Positions 11,501-22,754 of a stretch of DNA of 64,000 bases are shown here, piece by piece (the first letter of the stretch is position 1; the number at the start of each line of letters is the position of its first letter). The stretch is from Chamaecrista fasciculata (lineage: Eukaryota; Streptophyta; Magnoliopsida; Fabales; Fabaceae): assembly GCA_003254925.1 (NCBI GenBank), contig QANZ01043327.1:22848-86847 (forward strand), read 5' to 3'. A program made the position numbers and the translations under genes. A model generated the notes under the pieces. The model was not told where the DNA came from. It did not search any database and worked only from the letters and a program-made list of their open reading frames with translations.

Positions 11501-14500
11501 AATTAATTTGCATCAGCGTCAGCAAAACATGAATGATGCATCAATCAAACTTCAAGCAGGCTTACTGTTATTGCAATTGGTTGTCCTACAGGCACATCCT
11601 TTGAGCCATCAGGTACCAATATTTTAGCCAGAAATCTGCAGAACTAATTCAATTATCATGCCAAACATAATTTATCATATGGCAAAAAAATTGCATTCAC
11701 TCATGATTCTATTATCAAGAATCAAAATCAGTCAAGCATACTGAAACGTAAAATCACCAAAGGCCAAAAAGGGCAATCATTTCATCAACATATCAATGAC
11801 AGTAATGAATATTTTTCATTAAAAAAAAAACTGATACTGTGGTCTAAGGTGAAAATCTGACCATTAAGAATGCCAATAACAAACACAGTATTGCTGAGTT
11901 TACTGAAACAGCCAAAGAAATTTAAAAAGTAAATTACTCTTCAGTCTTTACTCCATAGTGAATTATCCAAAGTTTTAGGTTCAGTGACACCCATACATGA
12001 TCTGGAAGCATCAACTGATCTAGACTTGAATGTTCACCTACGGTCTTAAGTTTCAGCGCATGTTGTAGAATAACCAGCACCAACTAGTATTGTGGCTATT
12101 TGTTTCTCACAAGTCACGCCTAATAGACTTTAAGTTGGCATATGATAAAAGATAATAAAATCCACTACCATGGTTATACTTAGCATTAAGAATCAAAATT
12201 GAATTGCTTATTTAGTATAATTGAGCTAAATGTAGAGTTGTAACTCAAATAAGCATTTGTTGCCACTTTCAAAATAATAGCAGAGCTTGATCTAATTCAA
12301 ATGTGAAGAAAGCCCTTCAGTTAACAAGCTGTTTAATTTATACCTTTGCACTTTTTCAGCAAAACTGTTGTAGTCTGGTAATATTTTCATATATTATATG
12401 TGTAGCTTTTAATTTACATATACACTTTTATTATGTCTACAGAACCTATTTATCTTTCAATAACTTCACTCAGGTAAAATACAAAAATTTACTGACGGGG
12501 AAATAAACCAGAACTCTTTAACATTCAACTATAACATTGGTTTTATCTTTATTTTTCGAAAATTGTTCATTAAATAAAAACATGTTTATTTACTCAGTTA
12601 TTGAACTTGTGACCTTGAAGCTGATTATTTAACACATTATCAGGTTTGAATATCAATTCAAACCCATAATTAGTATTTGAATTAAACTCCAGCATTGATC
12701 AAATCAATTAAAAAGGTGTTAGATTTAAAGATGCAAAATGAGAAAGTAGACTCATTGTTCATTGTAATATTTAATGATGTAACTATTATTGGAGTTTATG
12801 GATTTGTAGTTTGAGAATTGGGGAAATTTAAGATTTAACAAAATATCATCAGCGGTGACATTTGAGCCTGGGAATACATTTGAGCTTAGGCTTATGCCAC
12901 TCCCTTGTAGTCTTGTAGGATTAAAATACTGGATTATCATATTTGAATACCAAGATTTCTTTCGATGTTGCCTATGAGAAGGTCTCTAGTCAAATAAAAT
13001 AGTCACTCTTATCTTCATGATATTTTGCCAATTTGTTATAATTTATTCTTATTTCTCTTCATGTCCTACATCATGTTGGTATTCAAGCCAAATTTGATTT
13101 ACCTGAGCCACTGTTTTATCTGAAATTCTGTGTGTTGGAATCCTCATGTTTTTGACCAACCAAGGAAATCCTTGGCTCCAAAAAAGACTTTTACATTGAG
13201 ATTTTCTGTCTAAATTACCTAAAAACACCAAAAAATTGACAATCTCCCTCAAAGCTTTTGAGCCACAACTCCTATTTCAACACCTAGAGACTTGTCGAAG
13301 ATACTGCCAGCACCACGGTATTTGGAAAGTGATCCCCAGAGCTGCAATGGCAAGTTACCATGCACCCCAAGAAGGTTGGTGACAGTCCTCCTTGCCATAT
13401 CTCTGCATGGTATGTTCATTTGACCCACCCCAAACCCATTCCAAACTTGAATATGACATGTGGGCTCCACCTAGCCAGAAAATGCGACAGGAAATCCTCC
13501 AAATAAGCCAAGAAGGACATAAATACTGCTATCCCAATCCCAAAACTACCTGAAACGACCATATAAAGGTCCGAAGTAGATGAAAACACCAACCTAAACA
13601 GAAGAAAAAGAAAACGAGAGGCACCAAATGAACAAGATCGCCACTGACCCAATATCAAATCTGTTGATTATGTTAAATTTTCATTTGGTTCTACACAGCA
13701 TTTAGTAAGAGTAGGAAGTAGTTAGGTGTTGAGTGTTAAATGCATTAAGTTTTATAAGCTAGAGGTTGAAAAATGTATTTGTTACTTGTAATTATATCAT
13801 TAGGACTAATCAAATATATGTTTAAGCCCAGGGACATGTCCTCCCCTAAAAGTATCTTAGTAGGATTAGGAGATTGTGTAGTATTTCGGTATCATTAGAG
13901 ATTCCTATTTAGTTTGTAGACGAATAAAAAAAAGTACTCATTGCTATGATATTTTAACATATTCATGTTATTTCCCATAATATCCTATATCGCTTATTTT
14001 TAATTTGATTCAATCCAGCCTCTGCCTTTGTATTCTAATGTCTCATGAGAATGCTAAAACTAGAATCCTCAACCTGTTTGTCTCGAGAGAAATCTATGTT
14101 TTTATTATGTATATGGTATACCTTTTAAATGGTATTTTCAGTTCATCAACCCCAAAGAAAAATGTGAAGTAAAGATATTTATTCCCTGTAAGAAAAAGAA
14201 ACTTAAATATATAGGGTGTAAATATAGGCCATCCAGTACAAAACTATGAAGGAAAAGGCTCAAAAGACAGAAGAGAAGTACCCCTCTTCAAGACTTTCAA
14301 ATTCAAGAGTAGCTTTGTCAGTCTCAATTTCACATAGTACATCGCCCACTTCAATCTGTTAGATTAAACAGTTGCCAGGACAACATAATCAGTTGATGAA
14401 ATAGAACTGAATCTATAATCCAGAAACATTAAACCAAACAAAAGAGTAACTTAAAACTGTGAATGAATTACATCCTAACTGACCTTATCTCCCTCTTTCT

Positions 14501-17500
14501 TCCTCCATTTTGCAATATTACCTTGGGTCTGAAACAATGAGATGAGGTGAACAAACAGTTAATGAAAGAAATAAAAGGAACGTAGATGAAACAATAAAGA
14601 GAAGGAAATTGTCATTTTGTCAAGCTCACCATTGTGGGGGATAAAGCTGGCATATCAAGGACCAAATGTGAAGAATCTACAAAAATTATGAAATAGGTTT
14701 TCAATGTCAGATCAGGACATAGTTGAGTATACAACTTTAACTTTGCAGATTATGACTTTCAATCACCATCCATTAAAATATCAAAACCTCTAAAATAACC
14801 TTTCACAAATACATGTGTGACTGTTCCAAGGCTATCTTGAGTTTAACTCTTAATTGAATTGCAAGTTTACTCTACTTCCATGAAAGTGATTTAATATCTG
14901 CTAGGAACCTTACTGCTGAATAGTAATATTTCTATTAAACAAGAATAGAAACTCCCATACAAACAAACAACCAGGGAGATAACAAACACTAGCAACAAGC
15001 AAACACAAACAAAGATTGATGGAGATTGTGCCCTAGGGCCAATCATTTTATATGTATGAACATATTGTTTGACTGATTTATGAATGATAAATTATGTCGT
15101 TATCATATTATTAGCATATTTACTATGATAACAATCCTTGATTAATTATGTGATAATTATTCTAAACTTTCCCTGCTCGATTATTCACGTGGGAACGTGA
15201 ATGAACTAAGACCAGCATGACTTCGGTGTATAGAGATACACGCATGTGATGCTTCTCGAGAGTCATGGTGCAATTATGTAATGGGTTACAAGTTGCTGGA
15301 CCGACCCGGAGAGTCCTGCATGGGTTTAGTCATGAGCTAGTCTCTTCAGTACACCTGTCACAATGCCCTTAGACCTGAGGTCTTCATTATTCTGGTGTTG
15401 TAGATGCTAAACTTTGGACTAGTCCAACGTTGCCCGTAACAGGGTAGCCATACAGGCTAGGTACGGGTTTAGTTGTTTGCCGTGTTGAGGAATGTAGTTC
15501 ACCAATAAGGAATTTTGTCCCTCATTAAGTTGAGAGATATTTGACTGGGCCCCTCGATGAGTTTGTCCAAGGAATGTGTGGTTACACAGGGTAATGGGAC
15601 TAACTCAAGGAATTGAGAAAGTTATGGTTTGGATTACAAGGATGACTTTCCCATGCCTTATCCATGACCAAAATATCGTGTGACAATAGGGATTATGACA
15701 AGGTGGTACTAAAGTTAAGTCGTTGATGTTAAAACGATAACTCACGTGTTTTGGGTAGTCGTGATGGCTTGCTAGAGTCCGCTCTCGACTTGTGAGTCAT
15801 AGAGATGGCTTGCTGCCAATTTCACATGAGGTCTATTGGGTCACACATGAGCAGGATCAAGATACTGTAATGAGACACGAATTAGGGTTAATTCGTGAGT
15901 CACTTTAGTGACACAATTTAAGACAGTTGAATGTCTTAGGACATGAAGTCTTGTCTCAAATAAAATCTACATTTGTAATATTTAAATTTGTTAGACAAGT
16001 TTAAATATATTAATTGTTAAATAGTTAATTTGATTAATCTATTTACAATTGAATTCTCATTTAAAATATTAGGGAATAATGAATTGACTAAGTCTCCTAA
16101 GAGTTAGGGGATTATTGATTTATTAAATTCTCCAATATTGAAGAATAAGATGAGGTGGCGCCTCACTCTTAATTTAATTAATGAAATATGATTTTGTTAA
16201 TTTGAATTCAAGACTTAAATTTGAATTAAGATATTAGGGTAACATTTTAATTCAATTTGTTAAGGAAATTAATAAGTTGGTTATAACTTCCTAAGAGTTA
16301 GGATTGTTTTCTTATTTATTAAATTCCTATAAAACAAACAAGAAGGGGGCGAATTCTTGGAGATTCAAATGCAAGATTTGATCTTGCATTTTGAATTTCA
16401 AGAATGCATTTTGAATTTTAGGTTAAGATATTAATGTAATATTTTAATTAAGAATTCAAATCCTCTTGACTCATTCCAACCAATGGGAAGTGTGCATTCT
16501 AGATTTAGGTTTCAACATATGATCTTGAAATTTAAATTGAGATTGCCTCTTAATCTTGAATTATAATATTAATGTAATTTTATAATCAAGATTTTGTGAT
16601 TCCCTGATTTGAGGAATGGGGACTCTTTAAAACACAATAAGAGGTCGCATATTCTAAGTGGAAAAAAAAAGGGAGAGGGTTTCGAACTAACCCTAAACTT
16701 AGGGCTTAAAGGGCGAGTTGCGTTTGAGAGTAAGAGAGGCGAAAAACCTAGAGTAAGTGTGGCCAAGAAATTCGTTCTTGGTAGTGTGCTCATCTCTTGA
16801 GTTTTGGTGAGGAATTTTTGAGGAAAAATTTCATACTAGTGCGCCACTTTGATTATTGGATATTTCAAGAAGTGTTCTTGAAATTTCAAGGTTTGTAGAT
16901 TAGTTCCCATAATCTCTTGAAGAAGAGATTGGAGGCTAGCACCTGAGTATCTGCCAAACTGTTCGTGTGGATCACCGGCAGAGGAATGACACGAGTCTAT
17001 GGACTTCTAGGAATTGCAATCATTCAAGCATCCGTTTGATTTAGGTAAACATCTTATCTCACTGGTATAAACACAATTAGTAGATCCTATGGAGGAGATT
17101 ATAAAATTTTATTTTACCTTTTCCATTGTGTTTGCTCCATAATCTCCAACAAAGATAACACTGGCATTTGAGAGTAACCCCTCACTCTAGGGATTGTTTA
17201 TAAATACCAGCACCCTATTACCCGGCATGCTACACTCAACTCAGGTGTCAAAGGATGTTATACTCTGCCCCTCCCTCATCCCAGCACCCACTCTCTCATA
17301 CTTCCTCTTGTCTATCCTTCGGTACACTTTTGCCTCTTCTGATATAGGCCCAATCCCCTGAAGTCCAGCCCTATTCTCATTTTCTCCCTTTCTTCTAGAG
17401 TATAATATAATCAAAGCCGGCCATCAATATCCAAATTAACTCAGAGTGGGACATTGAAACAAAATTGTACAACTCTAAAGTCAACTTTCAATTTTGACAA

Positions 17501-20500
17501 TGATTTTCTACAACATATTTACCTAGTGCAATTTTAACAGGAGCTGACTCTGACACTTGCCACGATCTCCTTTAAAAAGTCTACAATGGGGTTCTGGTTA
17601 CAGGCCTTCTCTTTTGGGACATGCTCATAATTGTCAATAATTTACTTAGACTTATCTAAATTAATGATTTCAGGTTGAAAGTTATGCGGCTTATTCAATG
17701 TGCCATTAGCACTGACCTGTCACTGCAACTAACTAATCAGCACCTACAGACTTTACTTCAGCTCAAGCTCTGCAAACCCAAAACTGTTGTCTCTTCATCT
17801 GGGGCTTTGGGCCTCAAAATAATTTCCTTATTATTAACAAAACATCAGTGTCACCTACTGGTCTCTCTTCCAATAAGTTTATTATACTTTTGCTTATTAC
17901 AGAAATATTAAGCACAAAGGATAAGCTGTAAGTAGCAAGGCATCATAATAACTGTTGAATTTGTACGAGTAAATATATGCCATGACAAAACAAAACTGAC
18001 ATCCTAAACTACTAATCCACGTGAACTCTCTTAGATAGGAGATGCCTAAACCAACTGTAAATAAGCAGACATATGTCCCCAAGAGTTTACAAGCAGGCTA
18101 TTTTAGGAAACAATTAGGAAAAAGGAAACAAAAATGTACCTGCAGATGAGAAATACTTGACACCAACCATCTGCCAAAAATTATGGAAGTTGTCAGTGAA
18201 CGTACATCCTAGACATGAATAGGCATTTATTTTACATTTGAAATACTAACCTTTAACTTCAAAGAACTATCACAAACTCCGGCAAACATGGATAAAGATG
18301 CAGGCCTGGTAGACTACAGCATTAGTGAACATCCGAGATGACAATTCAGAAGGGAAGAGGAGGGGGGGGGAGGGGAGAAGACAGAACAGAAACATGTGGA
18401 CTGTGGAAATATATCCATAGTAGAATATTCTCCCAGTCCATAAACTAGCATCACAAGAAGATGTTACCAATCCCTATACTCAATCTAATCCCATGAATTT
18501 GAGTAGACATTAGATTAACAAAACACCTAAAGGGCCAACCCAATTCTAGTCCCCACTTGGTGGGGGTGCTGGGTAAGGGAATATACTAGCAACCTTACCC
18601 CTACTTTTTTGGAGGGAGGCTGGTTCGAACCCACAACCTCAGACCCCACGGCAAGCGTGCTTACCGCTGAGCCAAGCCGTCCCTTCAGATTAACAAAACA
18701 CTATCTTCAATAAATTTGTAGTTAAGGAGAAAAAATCAGTTTGATGGATACAGACCTTGAAAGATTCCCATCACCAACCACAGATAAATCCCTTGAAATA
18801 GAAGTTCTGCATCAAGAAGATAACCAAAAAAGTAAAATTAGAAAGAAACTCTATTATCAGCTTAAATTATTTTAGAACATTTAATTGATGGTGTCAGTCC
18901 AGAAGTAACGAAAGCAATATGGAAATCATATGTTCTGCCACCAAAAAATACCATAAATTATAGTTCTGTATCTATGCACCAATTGTGAAATTTAAACAAA
19001 ACATGATACGTAGCATGCTACCATTAGTTTTTTTTTTTTAGATATATATATTTGGGATAAAAGCCAGCATCAAGGTAGTTGGCACCTGTGACCACCATTT
19101 TCATATAGTACTTGACTGGCCTGCATGTACACAAATTCGAGAATATGCAATATTATATATAAAGATAATTATGAAAGCAATAGCAAACCTTTTTCCCTTC
19201 ACCACTCAGTCATTGTTCTTATTATTAGCATCACTGATTTTCATTTCTTCAGGAATATGATGAAGGCTGATCAAAATTTGTTTTCAACTTTAAGCCATTA
19301 AATACTATCTCAGCCTACTAATCATCAATTTCAGGGTATGCCAAGAAGTTTCTAATGAAAGGCTCATTAATTCTATTGGGAGTGCAACACAAAATATGCA
19401 CAATGTTCGTCAATTGCAATCACACAAATTATTCCCCTTGTTGTTTTTGTTACTGTTGAATACAAAGCTACTTCTAATTATTGCCTTGAATCACAGAGAA
19501 CTTGGTTAATCTGACAGTTTGAACTGCTGCCCTCAAAAAAGGGAACAGTTTGAGCTATTTTTCACATCCTTCTGGGGAACTAGTCAAGACTGACCAGTCA
19601 CAATGTTCCAAAAACTGTTTTGATATTATCTCAAATTGCCAAAAAAATTTAAAGTTAAATTTGACACCCATGGTTGACAAATGTTTTAGTGATATTTTTT
19701 TAGTTCAATCTAAGGTAACAATAAATTTTTGAAGTATACATTTATACTTATAAATGTACATCTATATCATTTAACATTACTTATTTTACTCCATTGTAAC
19801 AGTTCAACCACTGGTACACTAGGCAGAACCAATTCACTCTAGTTCCTATACAAATTCGGGAATATTTTAGCTAAATTATGGGAGGATGAAGTATGGTGAA
19901 TTATAGGATCCAAACCATTGATTCAATACAAAGGTCAATAGACTATTTTTTTTTCGGTTAAGTCATGGGTATCCCCGCCTATCCGTGTAATGGTCTACGC
20001 GAAGACTAATCACATTCGGGCCTCAAAGACGAAATGGCCAGAGCTCTCCCAACAATGTCGACTCTAGGGATCGAACTTGAGTCCTCTCCTTAGAATGTAG
20101 CTCGCCTAGCCGCTACACCAAACATTTGTTGGTGTCAATAGACTAATTTTTATTCAACTCATCCAATGGTTATTAGAGCATAATTTAGCCATACTTCTGC
20201 AAGTGTAATTTAACTGATCCATTTCCTACAAATTCAAACACGGCCTCTAACAGAATTAGGCAACTCACAGTAACATCACCAAAGTATCCCCATTCCCGTA
20301 CAAAAAGCTAATCATCGAGAAAAACTAGAACCACCCTCATCTTCCAAGTTCCAGGAAATAAAAACCATCCCAAAAGCAATAAACCCAAAGGCATTAACAA
20401 TGAAAAATTACAAAATTTCAACTCAATGGCGAGAAAGAAAAATTCAAAGTCAACCCAATTCATTCTCTACCGATGTGAACAACAGAAAATAGAGATTACC

Positions 20501-20585
20501 CATAGAGGGATCTGGCGGAGGCATATGAGGAAGAAAGAAGGCGAGCCCGAGAGATCAAAGGGTGTCGCAGCCGCGAGAGTGCCAT
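5223..20585 (-). CDS. LTA3: Pyruvate dehydrogenase E2, dihydrolipoyllysine acetyltransferase, long form (mitochondrial; 3' exons outside window)
   Basis: E2 transfers acetyl groups from E1 via lipoyl-lysine to CoA in the mitochondrial matrix and forms the core of the complex. Fifteen minus-strand exons join in frame: 20500-20585, 18752-18806, 18140-18170, 14630-14676, 14484-14528, 14282-14355, 11566-11635, 10715-10906, 10570-10614, 10419-10492, 7956-8025, 7321-7710, 5524-5584, 5388-5432, 5223-5306, giving 456 codons plus one base. Order: Arg/Ser-rich presequence (1-57), lipoyl domain 1 (58-136, Lys102), lipoyl domain 2 (about 190-263, Lys229), subunit-binding domain (307-343), start of acetyltransferase domain (394-456). 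All introns are GT-AG. The start is the ATG that opens the presequence. The plant long-form E2 is about 637 residues, so roughly 180 C-terminal residues with the HxxxDG site lie left of the Copia cluster or are lost. Two lipoyl domains separate this form from the single-lipoyl mitochondrial E2. Confidence 0.9.
7321..7710 (-). CDS. LTA3: E2 exon 12: peripheral subunit-binding domain and second linker
   Basis: This 390-base exon opens with VEDASDIE, passes through a Ser/Lys-rich linker, and contains the small three-helix domain that binds E1 and E3: [15 protein letters not shown], then [17 protein letters not shown] (residues about 307-343). A Lys/Ala/Ser/Gln-rich linker follows, and the exon ends with [11 protein letters not shown] at the start of the acetyltransferase core. 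The donor GTGTGTCC at 7,320 is non-consensus but keeps the frame into exon 13. Confidence 0.9.
7956..10906 (-). CDS. LTA3: E2 exons 8-11: linker and second lipoyl domain
   Basis: Exon 8 (192 bases) encodes the Ala/Thr/Glu-rich linker and the opening [10 protein letters not shown] of the second lipoyl domain. Exons 9, 10 and 11 (45, 74 and 70 bases) complete it, with the ETDKAT lysine at residue 229. The linker carries few aromatic residues, as expected for a swinging arm. Intron 10 (8,026-10,418) contains a Mutator MITE only 87 bases upstream of exon 11. Confidence 0.9.
8112..8681. mobile_element. Mutator-type MITE in E2 intron 10
   Basis: Long terminal inverted repeats (about 110 bases each, outer sequence AAAACACCCTTTCGTGCCC and its complement) flank a short core with a further inverted repeat. 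The 8-mer TTTACAAA lies immediately outside both ends (8,104-8,111 and 8,682-8,689), consistent with the 8-9 bp duplications made by Mutator elements. No transposase is encoded, so it is a non-autonomous copy. Confidence 0.8.
8690..9367 (-). CDS. Unrecognised 225-codon ORF inside E2 intron 10
   Basis: I do not recognise this protein. It is hydrophilic, has no signal peptide or membrane segment, and carries a degenerate repeat of about 25-30 residues, each copy starting E/K-P-L/F-E-C and ending around VDKE (two clear copies plus a weaker one near [12 protein letters not shown]). Its last 20 or so codons are formed by a fragment of the neighbouring MITE terminal repeat (8,728-8,759). It lies in an intron, on the gene's own strand. 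It may be a decayed retroelement product or a captured gene fragment; expression is doubtful. Confidence 0.35.
   Translation of the reverse strand: MNSVLLAYQYNFCNFIELHDLYDTMEWSSLNEHMDHRFDEVMDALREVGLQMGIDIYQHLPTRRGVDSSLKTRNVSSHRVFPISEKRSHQCYVNPYDRHVREPFECLTSVEKEMMTDHIPVIKNNPPTDFKKFTIKNTMEPLECPGKAITENFIQDDKPSVDKEALSIEVVKPLECPSTLGHENLPCVDKETIDIVNGWDENSFVPLTFAVISRFQEAVLNPSAA
9368..10418. other. Rest of E2 intron 10, purine-rich tract and one ambiguous base
   Basis: A GC-rich patch (9,505-9,562) with repeated gcgtg words is followed by an N at 9,566 and a long GA-rich tract (9,570-9,700). A TATATAAG word lies near 9,755. It resembles decayed LTR leader DNA, but no ends can be defined. From 9,800 to 10,418 I see only AT-rich intron. 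Confidence 0.4.
11566..14676 (-). CDS. LTA3: E2 exons 4-7: first lipoyl domain
   Basis: Exons of 47, 45, 74 and 70 bases encode a complete lipoyl fold, beginning at DMPALSPTM and including the ETDKAT turn whose lysine (residue 102) receives lipoate. Exon 4 ends exactly after the Met of LSPTM, exon 6 ends inside the Gly codon of LEEG, and exon 7 ends after IAIT. The same break points recur in the second lipoyl domain. Introns of 101 and 128 bases separate the first three exons; the next is about 2.6 kb. Confidence 0.9.
15017..17151 (+). mobile_element. Solo LTR, Angela/BARE-type Copia, in E2 intron 3
   Basis: The 2,135-bp segment starts TGATGGAGATTGTGCCC and ends ATAATCTCCAACA. A perfect 5-bp duplication, AAGAT, flanks it (15,012-15,016 and 17,152-17,156). 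It is the same family as the LTRs at 39,871-42,385 and 49,931-52,055. No internal coding region is present, so this is the usual outcome of LTR-LTR recombination. It lies antisense to the E2 gene. Confidence 0.9.
17157..18139. other. Remainder of E2 intron 3
   Basis: AT-rich intron sequence with a slightly C-rich patch near 17,210-17,400. I see no gene, repeat end or RNA here. Confidence 0.5.
18527..18686 (-). mobile_element. tRNA-derived SINE in E2 intron 2 (Au-like)
   Basis: On the minus strand the head reads like a tRNA: an A box TTGGCTCAGCGG (18,664-18,675) and a B box GGTTCGAACC (18,622-18,631) with pol III spacing. A perfect 15-bp duplication, AGATTAACAAAACAC, flanks it (18,512-18,526 and 18,687-18,701). 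At 160 bp with a G/T-rich tail it resembles plant Au-type SINEs. It lies in the gene's orientation, close to exon 2. Confidence 0.85.
19946..20133 (-). mobile_element. tRNA-derived SINE with A9 tail in E2 intron 1
   Basis: On the minus strand an A box-like GGTGTAGCGGCTAGG (20,105-20,119) is followed by a B box-like AAGTTCGATCC (20,069-20,079), and the element ends in nine As (19,946-19,954 on the plus strand as T9). A perfect 12-bp duplication GTCAATAGACTA flanks it (19,934-19,945 and 20,134-20,145). Its 3' body shares a 35-base word with the gypsy leader near 53,331. Confidence 0.85.
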
Positions 20586-20839
20586 TCCTGAGAAACCCAA
20601 ATGTGTTGTTAGCTCAGAAGCTTTTTCCGGGTCAGTGTTGTTGGTGGCAGATCGCAACGACGAGTAGGAGAGCTCGTGTTAGGAGCAAAACACATTAAAT
20701 TCAAAAGAATAAGCAAAAAAAGGGAAAATGGAAAGAGGAAAGAGGATGGTAATGAGTCAGGAATTTCGGGTGAACGTATATAATAATATAATAATACTAA
20801 TAAACAATAACAACTATCTCTATTAAATATGGTCAAATG
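20586..20839 (-). promoter_or_regulatory. Promoter and 5' leader of the E2 gene
   Basis: Upstream of the E2 ATG (20,585) the minus strand has a pyrimidine-rich leader and a TA-rich TATA-like region at about 20,775-20,800 (ATTATATACG). An upstream ATG lies at about 20,697 and opens a short frame that stops before the E2 start, so a small upstream ORF is possible if transcription begins that far out. A hAT element begins at 20,840, leaving little native promoter. Confidence 0.5.
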
Positions 20840-21772
20840 TAGGGGTGTTCGTTGGGCGGTTTGGGCGGTTTAAAATGATTTTTCAAACCGAACCGCTCGC
20901 TTCGGTTTGGAGAAAACTCAAACCGTTCGGTTTGAAAAAAAATATCAAACCAAACCAAACCAAACCAATATAATGGCGGTTTTAGCGGTTTGGTTTGGGC
21001 GGTTTGACCTTTAATTACTATTAATTTTATAATTAATATAAAAAAAGTACCAATTTCATAATATCTGAAAAATGGCAGCACTATGTTCATTAAGTTATGA
21101 CATAACAAAAAAAAAGTACACACCAAAAATTGAAAATATAAATGTGTACAATGATAATGGAGCCTTGAACAATCAAAATCACAAACAGAACATGCAAGTT
21201 CCTTTAGTTCCAAACTCTTAAAAATCTCCAGCAATTGACTCCATAAATTGCAATCCAAATAGCTTCATTCTTGAAAACTTCCAATCCTTCAAGTCAATCT
21301 CCTTTCCACTTAGCCTACATAAAATGAAACTTCATGAAAATTCAACTAACAAAAAACATTCATGCTCAATAATACTCAATAGCTATTTTGAAATTGTATA
21401 CATAAAAGCAAAGATGGGCGATAATTCTCTTGTTCTTGTTCTGTAATGCGGCTATTACTTTTAGAGTTTTAGGTTAAGTTTAATTGGGGTTGGGCTTCAT
21501 TGGAAATTTAGAGTGTGAAGCCGCCACCTAATACATATATATATAGATATAATATATTATATTATATTATTTATATACATATATTGATATACATGTAATT
21601 GCGGTTCGGTTCGGTTTTGGAGAGTGTGAAACCGCCACCGAACCGAACCGCCCAAAAATAAGAAAAATTAAACCGAACCAAACCATTTGAATGTCGGTTT
21701 TGGTTCGGTTTGGTTTGGTTCGGTTCGGTTTAGTTCGGTTCAATCGGTTTGGTTCGGTTTTGAACACCCCTA
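20840..21772. mobile_element. hAT-type non-autonomous element upstream of E2
   Basis: The 933-bp element has terminal inverted repeats TAGGGGTGTTC / GAACACCCCTA followed by runs of (A)ACCGAACC and its complement. A perfect 8-bp duplication GTCAAATG lies outside (20,832-20,839 and 21,773-21,780), the hAT signature. Arms of repeated CGGTTTGG/AACCGAAC units can fold back on themselves. No transposase is encoded. Confidence 0.9.
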
Positions 21773-21780
21773 GTCAAATG

Positions 21781-22549
21781 TGTGTAAGAAACAAAATTGA
21801 AGTTTGTCACTATTTAATGAGATGCTCCAATTTAATTAATTAGTGGAATGGTACGAAGTAGATGAGATTTTAATAAATTTTGTTTTTATTTTAATTTTAT
21901 CAATTTTTTTATAAATTTTAAATTTAAATATTTTCATTCATGATATTATCTATATGGAGGGTGATCAAAATTGAACAAAATCGATTAAACTGAACCAAAA
22001 CATGGTCAGTTCATAACAAATCGATAAATGAATGGTTTGTTTTAGTTTAAAATTCATTATTTTTTTTTAATTGTTTGGTTTAGTTTGGTTTAGTTTAATA
22101 GGACATTTACAAGTTTGAAAACAATTGTAAGTTGGAAATTATTATGTACTAACAATCTTGATTAAAAAGTAGAATATAATCCGCAGTAGAAGGATTAGTC
22201 ACTATTTTTCGTAGTGAATACCCTTAGTTTATACCAAAAAAAGTAGAAAATTATTTTGTAGCTTGGAACATAATAGAAAGGTCACAATGCACTTTTGATC
22301 CCACATCTTTTGCTCAAGTCTAAATTTAGTATCTGATGAACGAGGCTCTGGTCGATGGTCATTACCTGGTTCAAATGAGGCAACTCTGGGTTGAATGTTA
22401 CTTGCAAGTCAATGAATAACATGGGGTAAACTGGGTTGCTCGAGAATATCAACTGAGTGAGTATTAGAGCGTACCTAGTCAGTGAAGAGGTTTGACCTTT
22501 TTATATTAGTGGAGAGTAATATGGCGTGATTCTGCCATTAATGCTATGA
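21781..22549. other. AT-rich intergenic DNA with a decayed hAT-like patch
   Basis: At 21,955-22,110 the words AAACTGAACCAAAACATGG and repeated TTTGGTTTAG resemble the arms of the neighbouring hAT element in a decayed form. Otherwise I see nothing that can be supported. Confidence 0.4.
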
Positions 22550-22754
22550 TCTGATGGTAGGGATGGCCATTTGGGTGGATCTTTAGGAAACCCGTCCGAA
22601 TTCACCCGTAAAAAATATCTAATATCCGTCGGATACCGGATATCAGATAGGGTACGGATATTGAAAAATAAAAAATAAACTATCCAGTATCCGTCCGAAA
22701 TGAACAGATAGTTAGGGTATCCAATATCCGATACCCTATAATATAAATATTTTA

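Noticed and set aside
13049-13658. Cluster of overlapping minus-strand ORFs in E2 intron 6
   Set aside because: Several frames are open but none shows a recognisable domain, start context or splice fit to E2; it may be old mobile DNA, but I cannot name it.
18622-18675. Possible tRNA gene (A and B boxes on minus strand)
   Set aside because: No acceptor stem or full cloverleaf, and target duplications flank a longer body, so it is the head of a SINE.
18750-18756. E2 exon 2 ending at 18,756 (AAG|GTCTG donor)
   Set aside because: That donor shifts the frame into exon 3; using the GTATCC donor (exon end 18,752) gives the expected VKYFSSA presequence end.
20069-20119. Possible second tRNA gene
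   Set aside because: Same reasoning: the boxes belong to a SINE with an A9 tail and 12-bp duplication.
20609-20836. 75-codon ORF upstream of E2
   Set aside because: It overlaps the E2 leader and TATA region and shows no domain; only its inner ATG is noted as a possible upstream ORF.
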